DNA from: Siphonodentalium dalli
Taxonomy: Eukaryota > Mollusca > Scaphopoda > Gadilida > Siphonodentaliidae
Assembly: GCA_032622095.1 (NCBI GenBank)
Contig: CP136064.1
Coordinates: 219,992,205-220,056,204 of the forward strand
Direction: 5' to 3'
DNA: 64,000 nucleotides
The translations under genes were made by a program, and so were the position numbers. Position 1 is the first letter of the stretch, and each line of letters starts with the position of its first letter. Shown here in pieces: positions 32,901-47,900 of this stretch. The notes under the pieces are model-generated. The model saw nothing but the letters and a program-made list of their open reading frames with translations, searched no databases and was not told the origin of the DNA.

Positions 32901-35900
32901 GCAGAAATGTGGGTGTGGTTTCAGACAAACACTCGAAAGTAAGTTTATTCTAGATGGACAAGAACTGACATACCTTACTCATATTTAAATTCGCGCAATA
33001 CTATTTTTCATTCAGTTTTGAATTCGGCCACTTTGAATTCACCATGTTGCGCCAATTCAATACTGCTAGTATTTTGATAAAAGTCTTGTATTTGATGACA
33101 GATTAAGTCTATTATCATTATTGAAGACCATCATGGTGAAAATTTCAATTGAGTAAAACATAAATGCATTATCATTTTGTTGTGAAGATGGGTGTTTATA
33201 TGCTCAAAATAATCATTCTCACATTCTGATACATAAAGACTTAATGGACACCATTGGAATGAATTTGAAAGAAGTAAAACCACAACAGCACTCAAAATTA
33301 GATATCCCACGACAAATTTATTTCTGTGGAATTTAATATAGATTCCATATGGGAAACTTTAATCTGATCTTAGGTCTCCCATAAGCAGAATGAGGTTCCC
33401 AGAGGGTGAATTTGATGATGCTAGCCCACTGTGTTGGATAGCTCACTAAATTCACCCTCTGGGAACCTTATTCTGCAATTGTCAGACACTAAATTCCGGT
33501 TTGCAGCCTTCAGTCTGGAATATGTGTATTTTTAAAAACATTTCATCACGGAAAAGGTTATCATGATTTATTGCTTTACATGCGAATAATGATGTTGAAA
33601 TTGGTTGCCTAAATGTATATAATTATCTATACTGTTAACCTTCCAAATTTTATGCAACTCATTAACATAGACCTCTTATTTTCTATTTGGTTCGATATAA
33701 ACTCAGGAATCGTACTAATTTTTGCTCAGTTATAAATTAGAGTGCCAATGGGTGTGTGAAGAATTGTACAGCGTTAATCTAAATATGAGTACGGTATCCA
33801 ATTTTCCTTTCCTATTACCACTCAATGATGTTAATCTAGGTCGATGCCTGTATGCTGATTAATTTGGAAATTTTGCCACCCTGTTTGTGCTTGTTTGGGT
33901 CTGTATGTTTATTTAAAATTTGGGATTGTCATGCCGGCTGATAGTATAAATTTTGTTTAAATTTTCAATGAGAATGACATGTGGGACGTTTCTCCTAATT
34001 TCGAGGGCTAAATATCCACTGGATATTCAGCCCTCAAAATTAGGAGAAACGTCCCACAGAAAATTTAATGCAGCACGGTATGTTAGATTCCACATGTTTC
34101 TATGACATTATTTGCTGTGGCCAGTTTTGAGGACTGTGATATTTTCTAAGGTTGAGGTCATTTTAAAATGCATTACTTGGTGGGGCATTTGTAATCTTTC
34201 TAAAGATGAAGGCATTTATATGATTGAGGTTCAATGTAACAGACTATTGTAGCTTGCTTATTGGAAGTTGCCACCCGAGCCCTCAAAATTAGGAAAAATG
34301 TCCCACAGCAAATTTAATGCTTGGCATTATAGATTCCATATGTTGCCATTGTGTTTCCCACGGCATTGCTTATTGCCATGGCCAATTTCGAGTACAGCCA
34401 CCCAGCAAATGACAGACACACTTCTTGCAGGCTTAGGGATAAGAATGTGATTTAGTTTGTTTGCCTTACAGTATTGATCAGACGTGGACAGAGTTGGTTA
34501 ACGCTCTCTCAGGATTATTCTGTGCATCACTGAATTACATGGATGCCAAGTCAACTGTGATGCCGAAATGGTCATTCCGTCCTAGTGGAACAGCCGGTGA
34601 TAGCTACGCCACATATTCTCCGTTCCTACGATATTCAGCACTACCAAGGGAGCTGGTGTGTACAGAAAATTTGACTCCTTGGAAGAAACTTCTCCCATGT
34701 GAATCTAAGGTAAATTCTATGCCTGCCCTACCTTCTGTTTGCCCAGCACTTGGTCCAAGATTCCTTCGACGTAAACCAGCTAGTAAAATCTGTTGGGATA
34801 ATGCTGGGGGGGGGGGGGTTGTCGGGTTTGCGTTGTTGACCCGCTCACCTAAAATCCCCAATAACTAATTATATGCCACAATTGTGACAGTAATCCAGGT
34901 TATTCCATATAAAATATTATATTTGTTCTGAACTCCACAAGGGTTGACAACTGAAAGTAGTAATATAATGTGAAAACATATTTTGTCACAATGTTTGCAT
35001 AAATACGAACTCATTTGCCCTCGCTAGGTGACTTGCGAATTAGATGAAAACAAACCGAGGTTACTAGTGCTGGGTGGTTTCCCGATTAATCGACAATACC
35101 TGGTTAAAATTTCAATATCGTCAGTAATATCGTCTAATCTATAATAATCGTAATATCGTCGGCAATCAGTGGTTGCCATCCAATCATAAGCGTATATACA
35201 AATAAATAGTTTAACTCAAGCCTAAATCGAGTTATTTAAGTTTTAAATTCCAACTAAATCCTGTGTCCTGATTTTTTCAATATTCAATCATCATAGTAAA
35301 CAACATTTAGAACAACTAACGAAATTGGGGGAATATGAAAACCCAGAATACGTCCCTCTTTCGCTCACAATATTACACAAAGCCTCCGACTTCCCTGCGA
35401 AATATTTATTACAAGAGAATTCACCATATGAATCGACGACTGATCAGGTGATAGATCGATATGAATGTCAGTTATGCCACGCCTCTTCCTTCAGTACAAT
35501 GATGCACATGCACCGTCAATCAAAATAATAAATGGGCGAAGATACCGCCCTCTTCTCGTCTAGAAGACACCACTCACTGCGATTGGTTAAAACCAATTGT
35601 ATAGAATTAGGGCTTCAAACCCGCCCAACAATACATGGTGTCCTTGCTTGGCTGAATTCCAAAAGTTATGTACTACGTGTGTTTGGACTTCGTTAAAAGA
35701 CTGAACCTCATTGTCAAATTTGTCTTGACAGTAAACCACATTTCCAGTTGTCAAGCGACTTGAAGTTGCGTCGCTTGACAACTGGAAATTAGCCTCACGC
35801 AAGTGTCATCGGGAATAGCATATATATTTACTCAACATAGTTGAACATATCGAGTTAGAAAAGGATACTATAGTATAGAACACTTTTAGTTTTGGCATAG

Positions 35901-38900
35901 ACGAGATAATGGTTTTATTAATTACCGGTATATACCAGAATTTGTCAAGTCACCGGAACGAAATTGTCCGAATAGCGGAATTTAAAAAAACCAGTGAATT
36001 TACTTTTCATTCCGAATATCGATCGAGCATGAGGTTGTCACTGGTTGAGTGGTTGTATACCGGGTATGTTATTCCCGATGTCAACTTGTCAAAATTAATG
36101 ACAATGATGTGATTCTAGCGAACAGTGAGAAATTTTTTTCAGTTTCTTGTATCTGTTTTAAAAAAAACGCGATTATATCGTTAACCACGGTTTTAATTTT
36201 CATTAATATCGTCCAGCCCTAGAGGTTACTCACAATTATGCTGCATATTCTATGTGCTATTTAACATGAACGTTATAATTCACCATTATGACAAAAAGTC
36301 CCATCACTGGATCTGGGCATAGAGTTTGCTGTAGAAAGATATATACAATGGACTTTGACATAAAGCAGAATGATCCCAATCGATTCACTAACTTGTTTTT
36401 GTCAAAGAAAACTTGAACCACCCAACACTCAGCATAATTTCCATTATAAATTTGGTATAAAATCTAATATCAGGATTATAACCAGTTAGTTAACATAAAT
36501 TTGGACAACATAAATGAACATATCTTAAAATAGCAATGAATTATAATGAAATCATCATATATATGTTAACATTGAGTGCCTAGAGTACACCTGTCAGGTT
36601 ATTTTTTTTTCTTCTTTGAACATCATATTTTATCAAAGGGTACATGGGTATCTCACCCCAAATTTGAGCTCAAAATGTTTCTGAGAATGTGAAAGAATAA
36701 AGAATAAAAAACTATTACTATTATATAGAGCCATTTTTAAGCCTATGGTGTGCATGTGTTTTAGTCCCCAAAAAAACTGTTAAGTGAGCCTAAACAAGGA
36801 TAAGGCCCTTTCCCAGAATGTTTTTGTCATGACAGAAGTCTTGACATTTTGGTTATAAGATACGGTATATTTTTTGTTAATTTTCTGTTGGGTTTGAGCT
36901 GAGGAAGTTCCATTTTGATACCATGAAGCTCAATATTGTTCAGTGGTCATATATTGGGTAAATATATGATAGTACCCATGAAAAAGTCAATTGGAAAAAC
37001 ACAGCAGAAATCCAGCATGCACCGTAGGTTAATGTTAGTGTAAAATTGCGGTCTAAATTTGAATCCAACATAATAACAAGTACCCAATGACTGTATATAA
37101 TGAAAGAAGGAAAACTCATTGATACGCAGTTGTTGGAAAGAGTAAAGAAAAATATTATTATGGTAATTTACCTTCAATTTTCAGCAGTGAAGATTGATAA
37201 GCTCATTGAATTTTTCAGGTTGGACTATCGACCCTCTTCAATGCTATGAAGTTGTATGACTCCCACTATCATTCACTGGGTCTGCATTTCCGGCCGATAT
37301 GTCAGGTGAGGACCATGTAACATGCTGTAGAAAGGGTATCCATTGCTGATTGTGATACCTCATTATCAAGAATAAGGGGAGCATACTGGATTGATTCTCC
37401 TAACACATACAATTTTGAATCTTAATTAAAGCCACATGGTGGTTTGAACTCCAAAATACACCTAATAATATTTCTCTTTTGAATTTTTCCCGGTATTGAA
37501 ATAGGTAGATAAAAATTGAACTACCTTTATGTGAGTGTTCAGAAAGAAGCAGTGGGTAGTGGGTTGATATGAAGTAGGTTCAAATGGGTTTGTGTGAAGT
37601 CGGTTCATGTGAAGTCGGTTCATTCGAAAAAACATAAAAGTATGTAACATCAACAAGTACATGAAAAAAAAGATTGGCTTTGTTCTTATTTTCATTATTA
37701 ATAACTCTCCAATAATGAGATTAAGTAATGGATAATATTCGAAGCAGATGGGATTCGGTAAAAGAATCAACGAGGTGTTTGCGCCGAGTTGATTCTTGAC
37801 CGAATTCCCGACGCTGAGAATATTATCCAACTTAAAACCCACCCATCGAACTGTCATTGGAGCCAACTATCCATTTGGTCTGGTCCACAGCTCTGTCTTG
37901 ATTACCTGAGTATACGCCCATAGTTCAACACGGACAGTTATTGTTGTCCATGGCGAAAAGCAACATGTTTCAATTATTATTTAATTCGAAATCGGACTCG
38001 TTGGTTGGTAATGAATTAAAAATGCTCTTTATAAAATGTGATTTTTCGAATATTCTGGCGCCAAACAACACAAATCCTGGTAAAACTGCCTCATTATTAA
38101 GAAGTAGAAAGCACACAAGAAGCTTGCATAAATGGGTTTACTGATTCTTTCCCATTGTTGTCTTGTGTAGAATATGCAAGAATAGAAGTATTATAGTGTC
38201 CAATCGTATGGGGTTTCTTGAATTTCCAGTTATTATCAGAAAGACACCTACTAGCTTCTAAGTATCATCCTAATGGCAATTTAATTTCGCACACCCATCC
38301 TCTTCAGGTTAGATGTTTCAAACTGAAAGGTATCATAACATTTCCAGTTATTGGACAATTCTTACATGACATGGGCCACCCCCCATGATTGGCAAATTCC
38401 CATCAGTCCAATCGTGTATGCATGATTTCCAACTATTCCCCCACCACGATGACCTTACGTATACCTTTAAGTATCACCCCCAAAAGTTAACAAATGGTCA
38501 GGGCACACATGTATAAACTGTGTTATTTATTTCTTTGAAACAGCATACAATCGCGTAAGGCCAAAACAAAAAATAGGTGTGTTTGGGGTCTCCCGACCAA
38601 CCCTATAAAAAGTTGCCGACCCTAATTTTTTTATTGATTATGAAAAAAAAAATTGTGTGTTGTCTCCACAAACCCTTTAACTCCGACTCATGTGTGGACA
38701 ATACAATGCCATCTTCTTGAAACATATTGTATTATTAGATCAATCAGTCGCTACTAGTAGTGGTCCACTGATCAAAGCACAGACCTGACCTGACCTCAAT
38801 TTTAATGACCTATTTCAACAGTACACGTCATTCAGCAAGTGACCTACTTTGTCAATGACATGTCGTTTACAACCGGCGGCAAAACTTTGATGCCTGTCTT

Positions 38901-41900
38901 ACTGCTATTGCTGCAATTTTATTTCACTGTTAACCAGAGTGATCTCAACCTATATCATATCAATCTACATGTATGTCTTTCCCCACGTCACGTCAACACT
39001 GGACACTGCACTCTGTGCACTGGCCTGTGTGGGTTGGTGAGTAATTGTTAAACTTCCCGGGATAAACTTGTCAACAGACAACGAATCCCCCCCCCCCAAT
39101 TCCCGTTATAAAGTTGACAACTTGAGTTACTTGACATGAGTTATTAATATAAAGCCCCTCCCATTTAACTGTCAATCTCGTGACATTGACTGAGAGATTT
39201 TCGGAGACGACGTTCCTCATTGGTCAACGGGTAGTGTTTGTACTCTCTAATTAATTTTGTCCAGACAACGCAGTGCAACACTGTCGGCATCTTTATGCTT
39301 CCAGGCCGATGGGATATCACTGATACATGTAGTCGATACATGGACGAGGTTTTAATGAGTTTTTTTCTTCTTAGACAATACAATACAAGTTGCAACAACA
39401 AACATTTTAGACGAGTTCATGTAGGCTTACCTATAGCCATGCAAGCACATACCCACCCGTCGTTATCGCTATATATCAGTGTATATACAGTCCGTACAAA
39501 TACTCGGCAATACGTATCGCGATACGTATCGTATCGTGACCTCTGTATCGCGATAAACATTGCTCGATTTGCAACCAAATCTGCCCAAAAAGGTATGTTT
39601 CAGATAGAAAGGTATGTTTACAAATTAACTATAGAGATAATAAGTACTTTTGGTGTCCACTTTATGCTCATAAACCCTTTTACTGCACCTTAATAGAGGG
39701 AAAACCCCGGAAATTTCCAAATACTAAAAAGTTTCTTGAAAAAAAAAAATAATAAAAAAACCTACCTACCCTACCCTAGTGGTAGTTGACCCCAAACACA
39801 CCTATTTTTTCCCCCGCCTAAATAGTGCCTATATATCGTTCAATATATAGTAGATTAGTCATAAGTGACGTGGCTAGAGGGCTCCAGGGATTTTCCAGCT
39901 GCATCCCGCCCCTTTCAACCAGGCCGAGCACGCAATTCGCATAATTTCATTTGCTTCCCACCCCGTGGCTTGTAATTTCCTAACTGTACGGTTAGTCTGT
40001 ACCTATTCTGGCGAGGAATCATGAAATAATTTGAAATATGAGCCTGAACACTGCAATACCCTAGCATCTATAAAAGTCTAACTCCATTTGTTTTTTGTTT
40101 TAAACATTTTTTAAATCCGAACCTGACATATTCAGGCCGCCAATTTGTATCAGTTTGATTTATTAGTAATTTGTAATTTATTAGCAGGTTTTGACTGGCC
40201 AACGATTAGTTAGGTGGGAGAACAATTAAAAAATTTAATTTTTACTGGCCTCATGATTTCCAAACTGACACTATAAAGATTGGAAAATTTCCGTCGAAAA
40301 TTTTGACCGAATGTAGGAAATTCCCCGCTATTTACAAATTACCCCCATCCCCATATCAACGCCCGAATCCCTGTTATGACAGACGTTTTATCTATAGTTT
40401 TATTCTATTTTCTCAACTCGCGATGGGAGTATAGAATCAAATAATCCCTTGCGTATTCTTAAAGAATGCCCAAGGTAATTCTTAAAGAATGCCCACAGGC
40501 ATTCTTAAAAGAATGGCCATGGGCGATAAAATAACACCCAAGCGATCAAAAAGCTTGAGCATTCTGCCAGATAAGAGCCGTGTCAGGACAAAGGGATAAC
40601 ACGTCGGTGGGTTTTAACAGTAAATAATACTGTTACAGTGGCATAACGATCAAAGTCCAATTAGTTAAATAAGATACCAAAGTATTTTTAACGTCGTCAT
40701 GTTAATATCTTAGTTCACATTCACTAACCTCATTCACTTGTGTTGCAGAGTGATGATTGTACGTCCCCTGCTGTGGAGTTAAGTCAGACATTGACTGTCG
40801 TTTATGACACAACTCAATGTAAGTTATTGTTATGTTTCTCTGGTTTAACCCTTTCAATGCCAAGTCCGATTTTTGTATCAACCCAAATTTCCTTGATCAT
40901 TTTTCAAATTTATTGATTATAATAATGTGATATATTGATGGAAAGAGCTCTTAGAGCTCTTTTCATCAATGTATCACATTATTATATAAGCAATAAATTT
41001 GAAAAATGATCAAGGAAATATGAGTTGATACAAAAATCGGACTTGGCACTGAAAGGGTTAAATATATTAGAATATCAATCAAATGGAATAGAAATCCTTT
41101 GTGTTCATGCTTACTCTTGTGTTCCACAGAAAGTGCATACATGTTAATACATAGAAAATTTCCACCCTGCACAATGGTTATTTGGGTCTCTATGTTTATT
41201 TGGAACACAAGAGTAGTGGCGTGAGTGTGTTTGAATGTGAAGATACAGTACATTGAACAGTTGACCTTTCACAAGAACAGTGTTTGGCCCAGAGACTTCC
41301 AAGGTTTCACTAATGGTCTATTAATTTTGTTGATGGTACGGTATAGGTAAACTTTGGTTAAAGTGTGCACCAGTTAGATCGAGTGGCACAGTTGTGTTGG
41401 TCATTGGGATCGCTGCAGTGCATTTGGGTGAAATTACCACTAAAGCTGCACAGTATTGTAAAAAATGTATCGAATACGATATATTTTAAGATATCGCGGT
41501 ATGACTAAATATCGAGGCAGAATATCTGAGTGTTTTCTAGGGTTGCCACAACTGAGTTTTCATAATCGACTAATCGATCGTTATAATCGACGGCTAGTCG
41601 ATTAATCGTTAATATATGCGGCCCATATTACACCCAGGTAAACATGTAATAACTGCAAAATTACAATGACTACTTTACATCCAAACTGAACACAGTTACA
41701 AACTGTGTTGTCAGCATGCTTGTCATTCTGAGGCCCCTGCCCGTCATCGGTCACCTAAACTCAAATTTGCGCGGCAGGTAAACATCCTCCTCATCGTTGT
41801 TCCTGCGGACGAGAAATTTTGTAAATATATGTCCAGTCAATCAATGTTCCTCGTGAACACGCATCGCGGTGCCATTGAAAGCGTGTGGAATTGTCGCATA

Positions 41901-44900
41901 CTTTTTAAAAACGGACTATAGTTAGTTTTGAAGAGAATCCCATTGTGTATCGATTGCGTCACCTGACATACATGTATATATATCACTTAATTTGATGTCG
42001 CGGGCTTAGGTGTCTGCTGTACTTTTAGTTTTGTTATTCAAACTGCATGCAGGCAGTTACCCACTTTGGAGAATGTAATGCATGTAGCACTAATAAGTGA
42101 CGACACAAATTACCAATCCATAGGAACATAAATTCACAGTTAAACATAGTGTATAAACAATGACAAGGCCGTGACACGACACAAAAGCAAAGGATGCCGC
42201 TGGCACGCCACTGACTGTGAGAACATGTCACACACCGAACTCTTTGAAGATGACCGCCAAACTTTGGCTCTGACATCAAAGGATCAAAGGAAGCCGCATC
42301 AGAAGTGGCGAGAGAACAGGCTGTCCGGTGGTAAATGTACTACATACACTGTTAACTTTTACTTCCAGGCATGGCATTTGCGCATAATGCTGCTTAAATA
42401 AACAACCCCCCCCCCCTTGGGCGATTAGTCAATGAAAGTAAATAACCGTCGACTACCACACCTGTCGAAGGTTAGTCGATTAATCGAATAATCGTGGCAA
42501 GCCTAGTGTTTTCTCAACGTATAGTTATCCTTCGTAGCTATGAACGATAACTGTACGTTGCTGTCGATTAGCCAAATAGGACTTAGTTTTGTATTTTGAA
42601 AGAATTAATAGCACATATTAATATTTACTTTATACTTTTATTCACCTAACATGGCTATCAACTACCTAATTATATAACAACATCATACCAACAAGAATAC
42701 ATTTCACTTTTTCCAAACCACTGACTGCTTAGTGTTAACTTTTGTCACAAGATCCATTTTCATTTAAATTATCGGACAATTTGTTAATTATGTTTTCACT
42801 AAGTATTATAGCGAATCCATTAGCTTGACTCAATTTTGTTTCATTGTTACTCCCACTTAGTGCTATCATATTCAAAGTCGGCTTTGCATTGTGTTACTTT
42901 AAGCTGTACTTGGATGTGTGTAGCTTCGATGCACATGAGGTGCGACATTTGTCATTTCAAACCAGTCAAATTCAGTTAACACCAGCCTCTGAATTCATGC
43001 AGACCAGGAGCGCCCTTTGTTTTATTCCCTGGATCCTATAAAATAGTGACGCTGCGACTGACTGCCACAAGCTGTGAATGAAACCCCATAGCATACTCCC
43101 TTAATTAGGTACACAAATATGAAACTAAGTGTCCCATTGTGTAGCTCTACTCGGATTATATCCCATAACATGTTATTTCCTTTTGCGGATTTCGTTACAA
43201 GCCCCATTAATTTTCAATGATATATACGACAATTTAACTTTTTTCAGAAACTGTATTCGATACCTTGAAATGGATACCAATGTTCTCGATATATCGAATA
43301 ATCCAAAATCCATTTCGATCGGAATTCAAAATAATATTGAATAAACGGTGTATTATCAAAATATCGTGCATCCTAATTACCACCCAGACTGAAGTAACGT
43401 AATCAACCAAAAGATAGCAATGGGTGTGTACTAAAAATACATTTAGTTTGTATGTTGTCGAACATTTGATCTGAATGCATCAGCACTGACACATAGCTCC
43501 AGGCATTTTCATATTGTACAATGTAGGCTCTTGCAAATCTTCGAGAATCATATCAATGCGAAATTGTGCCGATAGTTCAATTTGCTTAAAAATGATTCGA
43601 TAAATTTTCAAACCCTGCTGCAATGAGAGACTGGTGACTTTTTTTAGTACATTGTTTGATAAATAAAATAAAAATTCTGTTAAAACAATCATTATTGTGA
43701 ATGAACAGAAGGAAGATAACAATAAAGCTTACATGTATCCCACCCAATCAAAAAATTAATTTGCTTCTAAAAATAGGCACCTGGTGTGTTGTATGGTCCC
43801 AAGCATGTTCAAAGGGCAATGATCGGCATGTTTCGGTGGCCATTCGAGCTTCCTTTTTTGGGGTCACTTCGGTGGCCGTGTGGTATTGACGTTGGACTTT
43901 GAGTCGCAAGGCGCGCTCGCCGTCATGGGCCGGGGTTCGAATCCCCAATCGCAAAAAAAATTTGCACTGTCTCAAAAATTTAATTTGCTTCTAAAAATAG
44001 GCACCTGGTGTGTTGTATAGTCCCAAGCATGTTCAAAGGGCAATGCTCGGCATGTTTCGGAGGCATAAAATATAACATTGCTACTGTGCTATATCTCCTA
44101 TATATTACATGTATTATTCATTATGGCTAAAATGTGGCTCATTGCAAAATGACCAATAAACAATAAGAGTTGTCTCACCTTCTATGTATTTATCAATTTA
44201 CATGATTGATCCATCATCTTTTTCTGTTTGAATTATTGTTAAATTCCCAGATCATGTCAAAAACAAAAAGGTACTTTCTTTTCATCCGATTTCAGTTATC
44301 AATTAAATTTTCCAGTCTATTCTGGTCTACTCAGTCTCAATATGACAGTTTGAGGGCATACTAATTTACTCATTATGCTTCCTATGTGTGACGAAAAAAA
44401 AAAAATGTCAACTCCAACAATGTTGCTTTCGATTACAGTGGTTCAGTTCAATTCGATGTGAAGTCTTGCCTTCGACTTGATTCGATGTTCGATTAGATGT
44501 AAATATAACATTCACAACCACTCCAACTACATTGGCACTGCTTACTATCTCACTAGAATCAAACATACTTCAGTAGCACAGATCTCCAAATCAATCAACT
44601 GTATTTAATTAAGTCACGTTATAATGTGCAGGGGCAGAGTTATTGTCTTGATATCCTATAATTTTGTTTCCAGCATGGACATTGAAGACTATCTTCGGTA
44701 CTTCACTGATGACCCAATGTCCTGTTGCATCAGAGAGTAAAGTATATGTGGATGTATCTCAAGACAAGGTAAGACAACTAATTTATTATCGGCTTGAAGG
44801 GTCTCTTTAAATCTTAAAAAATGTGTGGTACTCTATGCAGGGGTACAGTATGCCCTAAATAATCGACTCCTTAACCACAGCAGAATTATGGGTAACTTTT

Positions 44901-47900
44901 CAGGATTTAGTCAGAAATATGGCTTGTTGGCTCAGTGAGAGCTTTCCGATGAATTTCCGACTAAATCCTGAAAAGTTACCCATAATTCTGCTGTGGTTAA
45001 GGAGTTGATTATTTAGGGCATTACTGTACCCTATGCAACGGTAGATATATTTGATTTAGAATATTACATCATTTGGAGAGTTTTTTCCTGTCAATTCCTG
45101 TTGAGATATTAACAGAAACCTCGAAGACAAATATTTGCAGTATTTTATTCCCAGTTTTGGTCGGAGTATTTCCAATTTTTAATTTCTATGAACAGGCCTA
45201 GACACCTAAAAACATCATCCTCAGGTCTGACTAAATAATGTCTTATCAGAAAAGTTCATTTCTCATTCTTCCATACAAATATAAACTTAAATATAAAGTA
45301 GAATAATCTTTTCCTTCAGTGATTTTTGTCATAGTTTAGATACATAGGTGGGGGGGGGGGATGCAGCATTGACTTGAATTTAAAATCTGGAACTGCCCAT
45401 TCCAGAATTAAACCCTAGTTTAGGTATCTCTGTCTTATTGATAGCTGTGAATTCTTTTCTCCAGGAAGGTGATCTTGTTTATGAACCTAAACCTACTGAA
45501 GTTAAAGAATTCGCTAGAGGAGAACTCAAGAAAAAGTTGTTTGTATACAATATTGGTGACTATGTGAGCGGCGGGATGACATTTAATCTGGCAGCTAAGC
45601 ACAGCAGCGAGCATATTTATGGGGAGATAAACTCCCCACCTGTCACCGCTCACAGATTCATCACAGGTATGTGTTCATAGGGCTGAATGGGTTACTTTCA
45701 CCAGAAAAAGATGAAAAAAGTGCATGTTGTGGAAAGTCTATCTGGTTCATCCATTCATTTTTCTTTTCTGGACGATAACTTAATTACTACTGAACTTAAG
45801 GAAATCAAATCTGGTATGTGTGTGCACTACAATAAAATACAGGTTAATTTTGGTTTTGGGTTATCGCCTCAATTTTTTATCCGAGTTATGGCCCTTTGTT
45901 TGAATTGAGGCCCAATTTTCATTTCTCGATGAAAGCAGTCCTCCTCATGAAGAATTCCTCGCGGGAGCAATAAATTACTCCTGCATAATAGGTTACAGTA
46001 GCAATTGCTCCCGCAATTCACAAATGATTAAATGTTCATCTTATTGGTAAATTGAATAGTTATTACTGTATTATATATTAAAATTTTAATTTACAATGTA
46101 CATGTTATTGTTTCTACTTTGTGTTTGTGTTGACTTAAATTATTATTTCCTGGGGTCTTATTACAATGAATGCCAAGTCAATTAGGGTCCATGAAATTTT
46201 ATTAATAAATAATTCAATTAAACTAAATCTATGAAAACAATACTAGTACCAGTTGTTGTACTATTTTCGGCATCAAGTTGCTCGAATTACACAGTATTCA
46301 GGTGGCTTTTTGTGTTTAAGTGCCACTCCAGAGTCCATTTGGAAATAAAAGACGAACTGGCTGCCATTTCGTCAAACTGCTTTAAGGCTTTACCGGTAAG
46401 TTTTTTTCCAAACGTGGTCAGAATGCTTGGCGCATGCTTTACAATAAGCTTTCATGACGATTGTTTTGCCATCCCTGTACTCATTCTCATAACCAAAAGA
46501 TATTTTAAACGTCCATGATAGGAACGTTGACAGGAAAACCATGATTATTTATTTTATTTTCAAAATGTGGGTGTGTTCGATATGGTTTGCCGGAGTTTCC
46601 GGTGAGAATACATTCCGGCCAGAAATTCACACTAAAGCGCCGGTTTCCACTATGAAAAAAGACGGGAGCGATACATCACGCCAGGCAAATCGAAAATGCG
46701 GGCGCTGCCGGGCGCGAGCACAATAGCGCCCACTTCCTGAGGAGGACTGTGAAAGTTTGTCAGGGTTTTATGCCCATTTTTATCAGACTCCAATATTATA
46801 TTATATGGTTACAAACATTTGAGCAGAAAAAAGTGGATGCAAGGGATACTAAAATATTCATCACCAAAATGTACATGAATTTCATATGATTTTTGGAAAC
46901 AATGTTTTATAGTACTCTGTACAATTTACAAAATAAAAAGTCCCCACAGTGAATTTGGTGACCCTAGGCCGCTGTGCTGGATAGCGTCACTAAATAAACC
47001 CTTTGGGGACCTCATTCTGCAAATGTCAGACACACTGTATCCAGAGTTGTTTGAACATTATGTGTGGCTTTAAGGATTTTCTGAAATATTTGATTCATGT
47101 TAATTATAGGCTACGGACTGGATAAAGGAGGCATCAAATGTCAGATCCACAATCATCTGTCGACCAACTTAACAGTAATATATATGGAGACAATTCCCTG
47201 GTTTCTCAAGGTCTTCTACAAATCCGTCGAAATACAGAACAAAAATAACATCATCAAACCATGTAAGTTAAATAATGAGAATCACATGTTAATGACTATT
47301 AAACGGCAATTATTTTCTTTAACCCTTTGAGTGCCAGGGGCCGATCTCATCGGCCCTAAACCTACAAAATAAGTCTGTTAAAGAATATAAGAATAAATTA
47401 TTAAAATTGTAAAAAATTGTAAAAAAAAAAAAAAAAATAAATAAATTGTTAGGCCAATGCATTCTCTTATATATGCGAGGCGACCTATGGTCGACTTGCA
47501 TATATACGAGAATGCATTGGCACAGGGTATATGGGTTGATACAAAAATCGACCTGGCACTCAAAGGGTTAATCTCTTCTATAAAATTTTAAGTAATTAGC
47601 ATCAGTAGTTAGCCATTCCACGGGTGTTTCATCAGCGAAGCATGATTGTTACTCTGTCTGTGGTTAGAATTATGACAGTTCTAACAGTTTGGGATAGTGA
47701 CGGCTTTGCATTGTACCACTATTTTTTGTAATACATTGTTCTGCAATAATTGATAGAGTGTCCTAAAACACGGTTGATTAAGAACTATGTTAATTCCAGT
47801 TCAAATTATCAGTTCGAAACCGAACTTTGTATGTGGAATAATCGTCATATTATTGAGGTCTAGTTCCCATTTTGGTCATAGTCCGATGAATTTGGACAGA

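Noticed and set aside
43871-43950. Functional tRNA gene
   Set aside because: Box A and box B are present but the acceptor stem does not pair and the segment lies between direct repeats, so it is SINE-like.
46231-46518. Plus-strand Cys-rich secreted-like frame
   Set aside because: It is antisense to the decayed BED-finger fragment of the 814-bp element.
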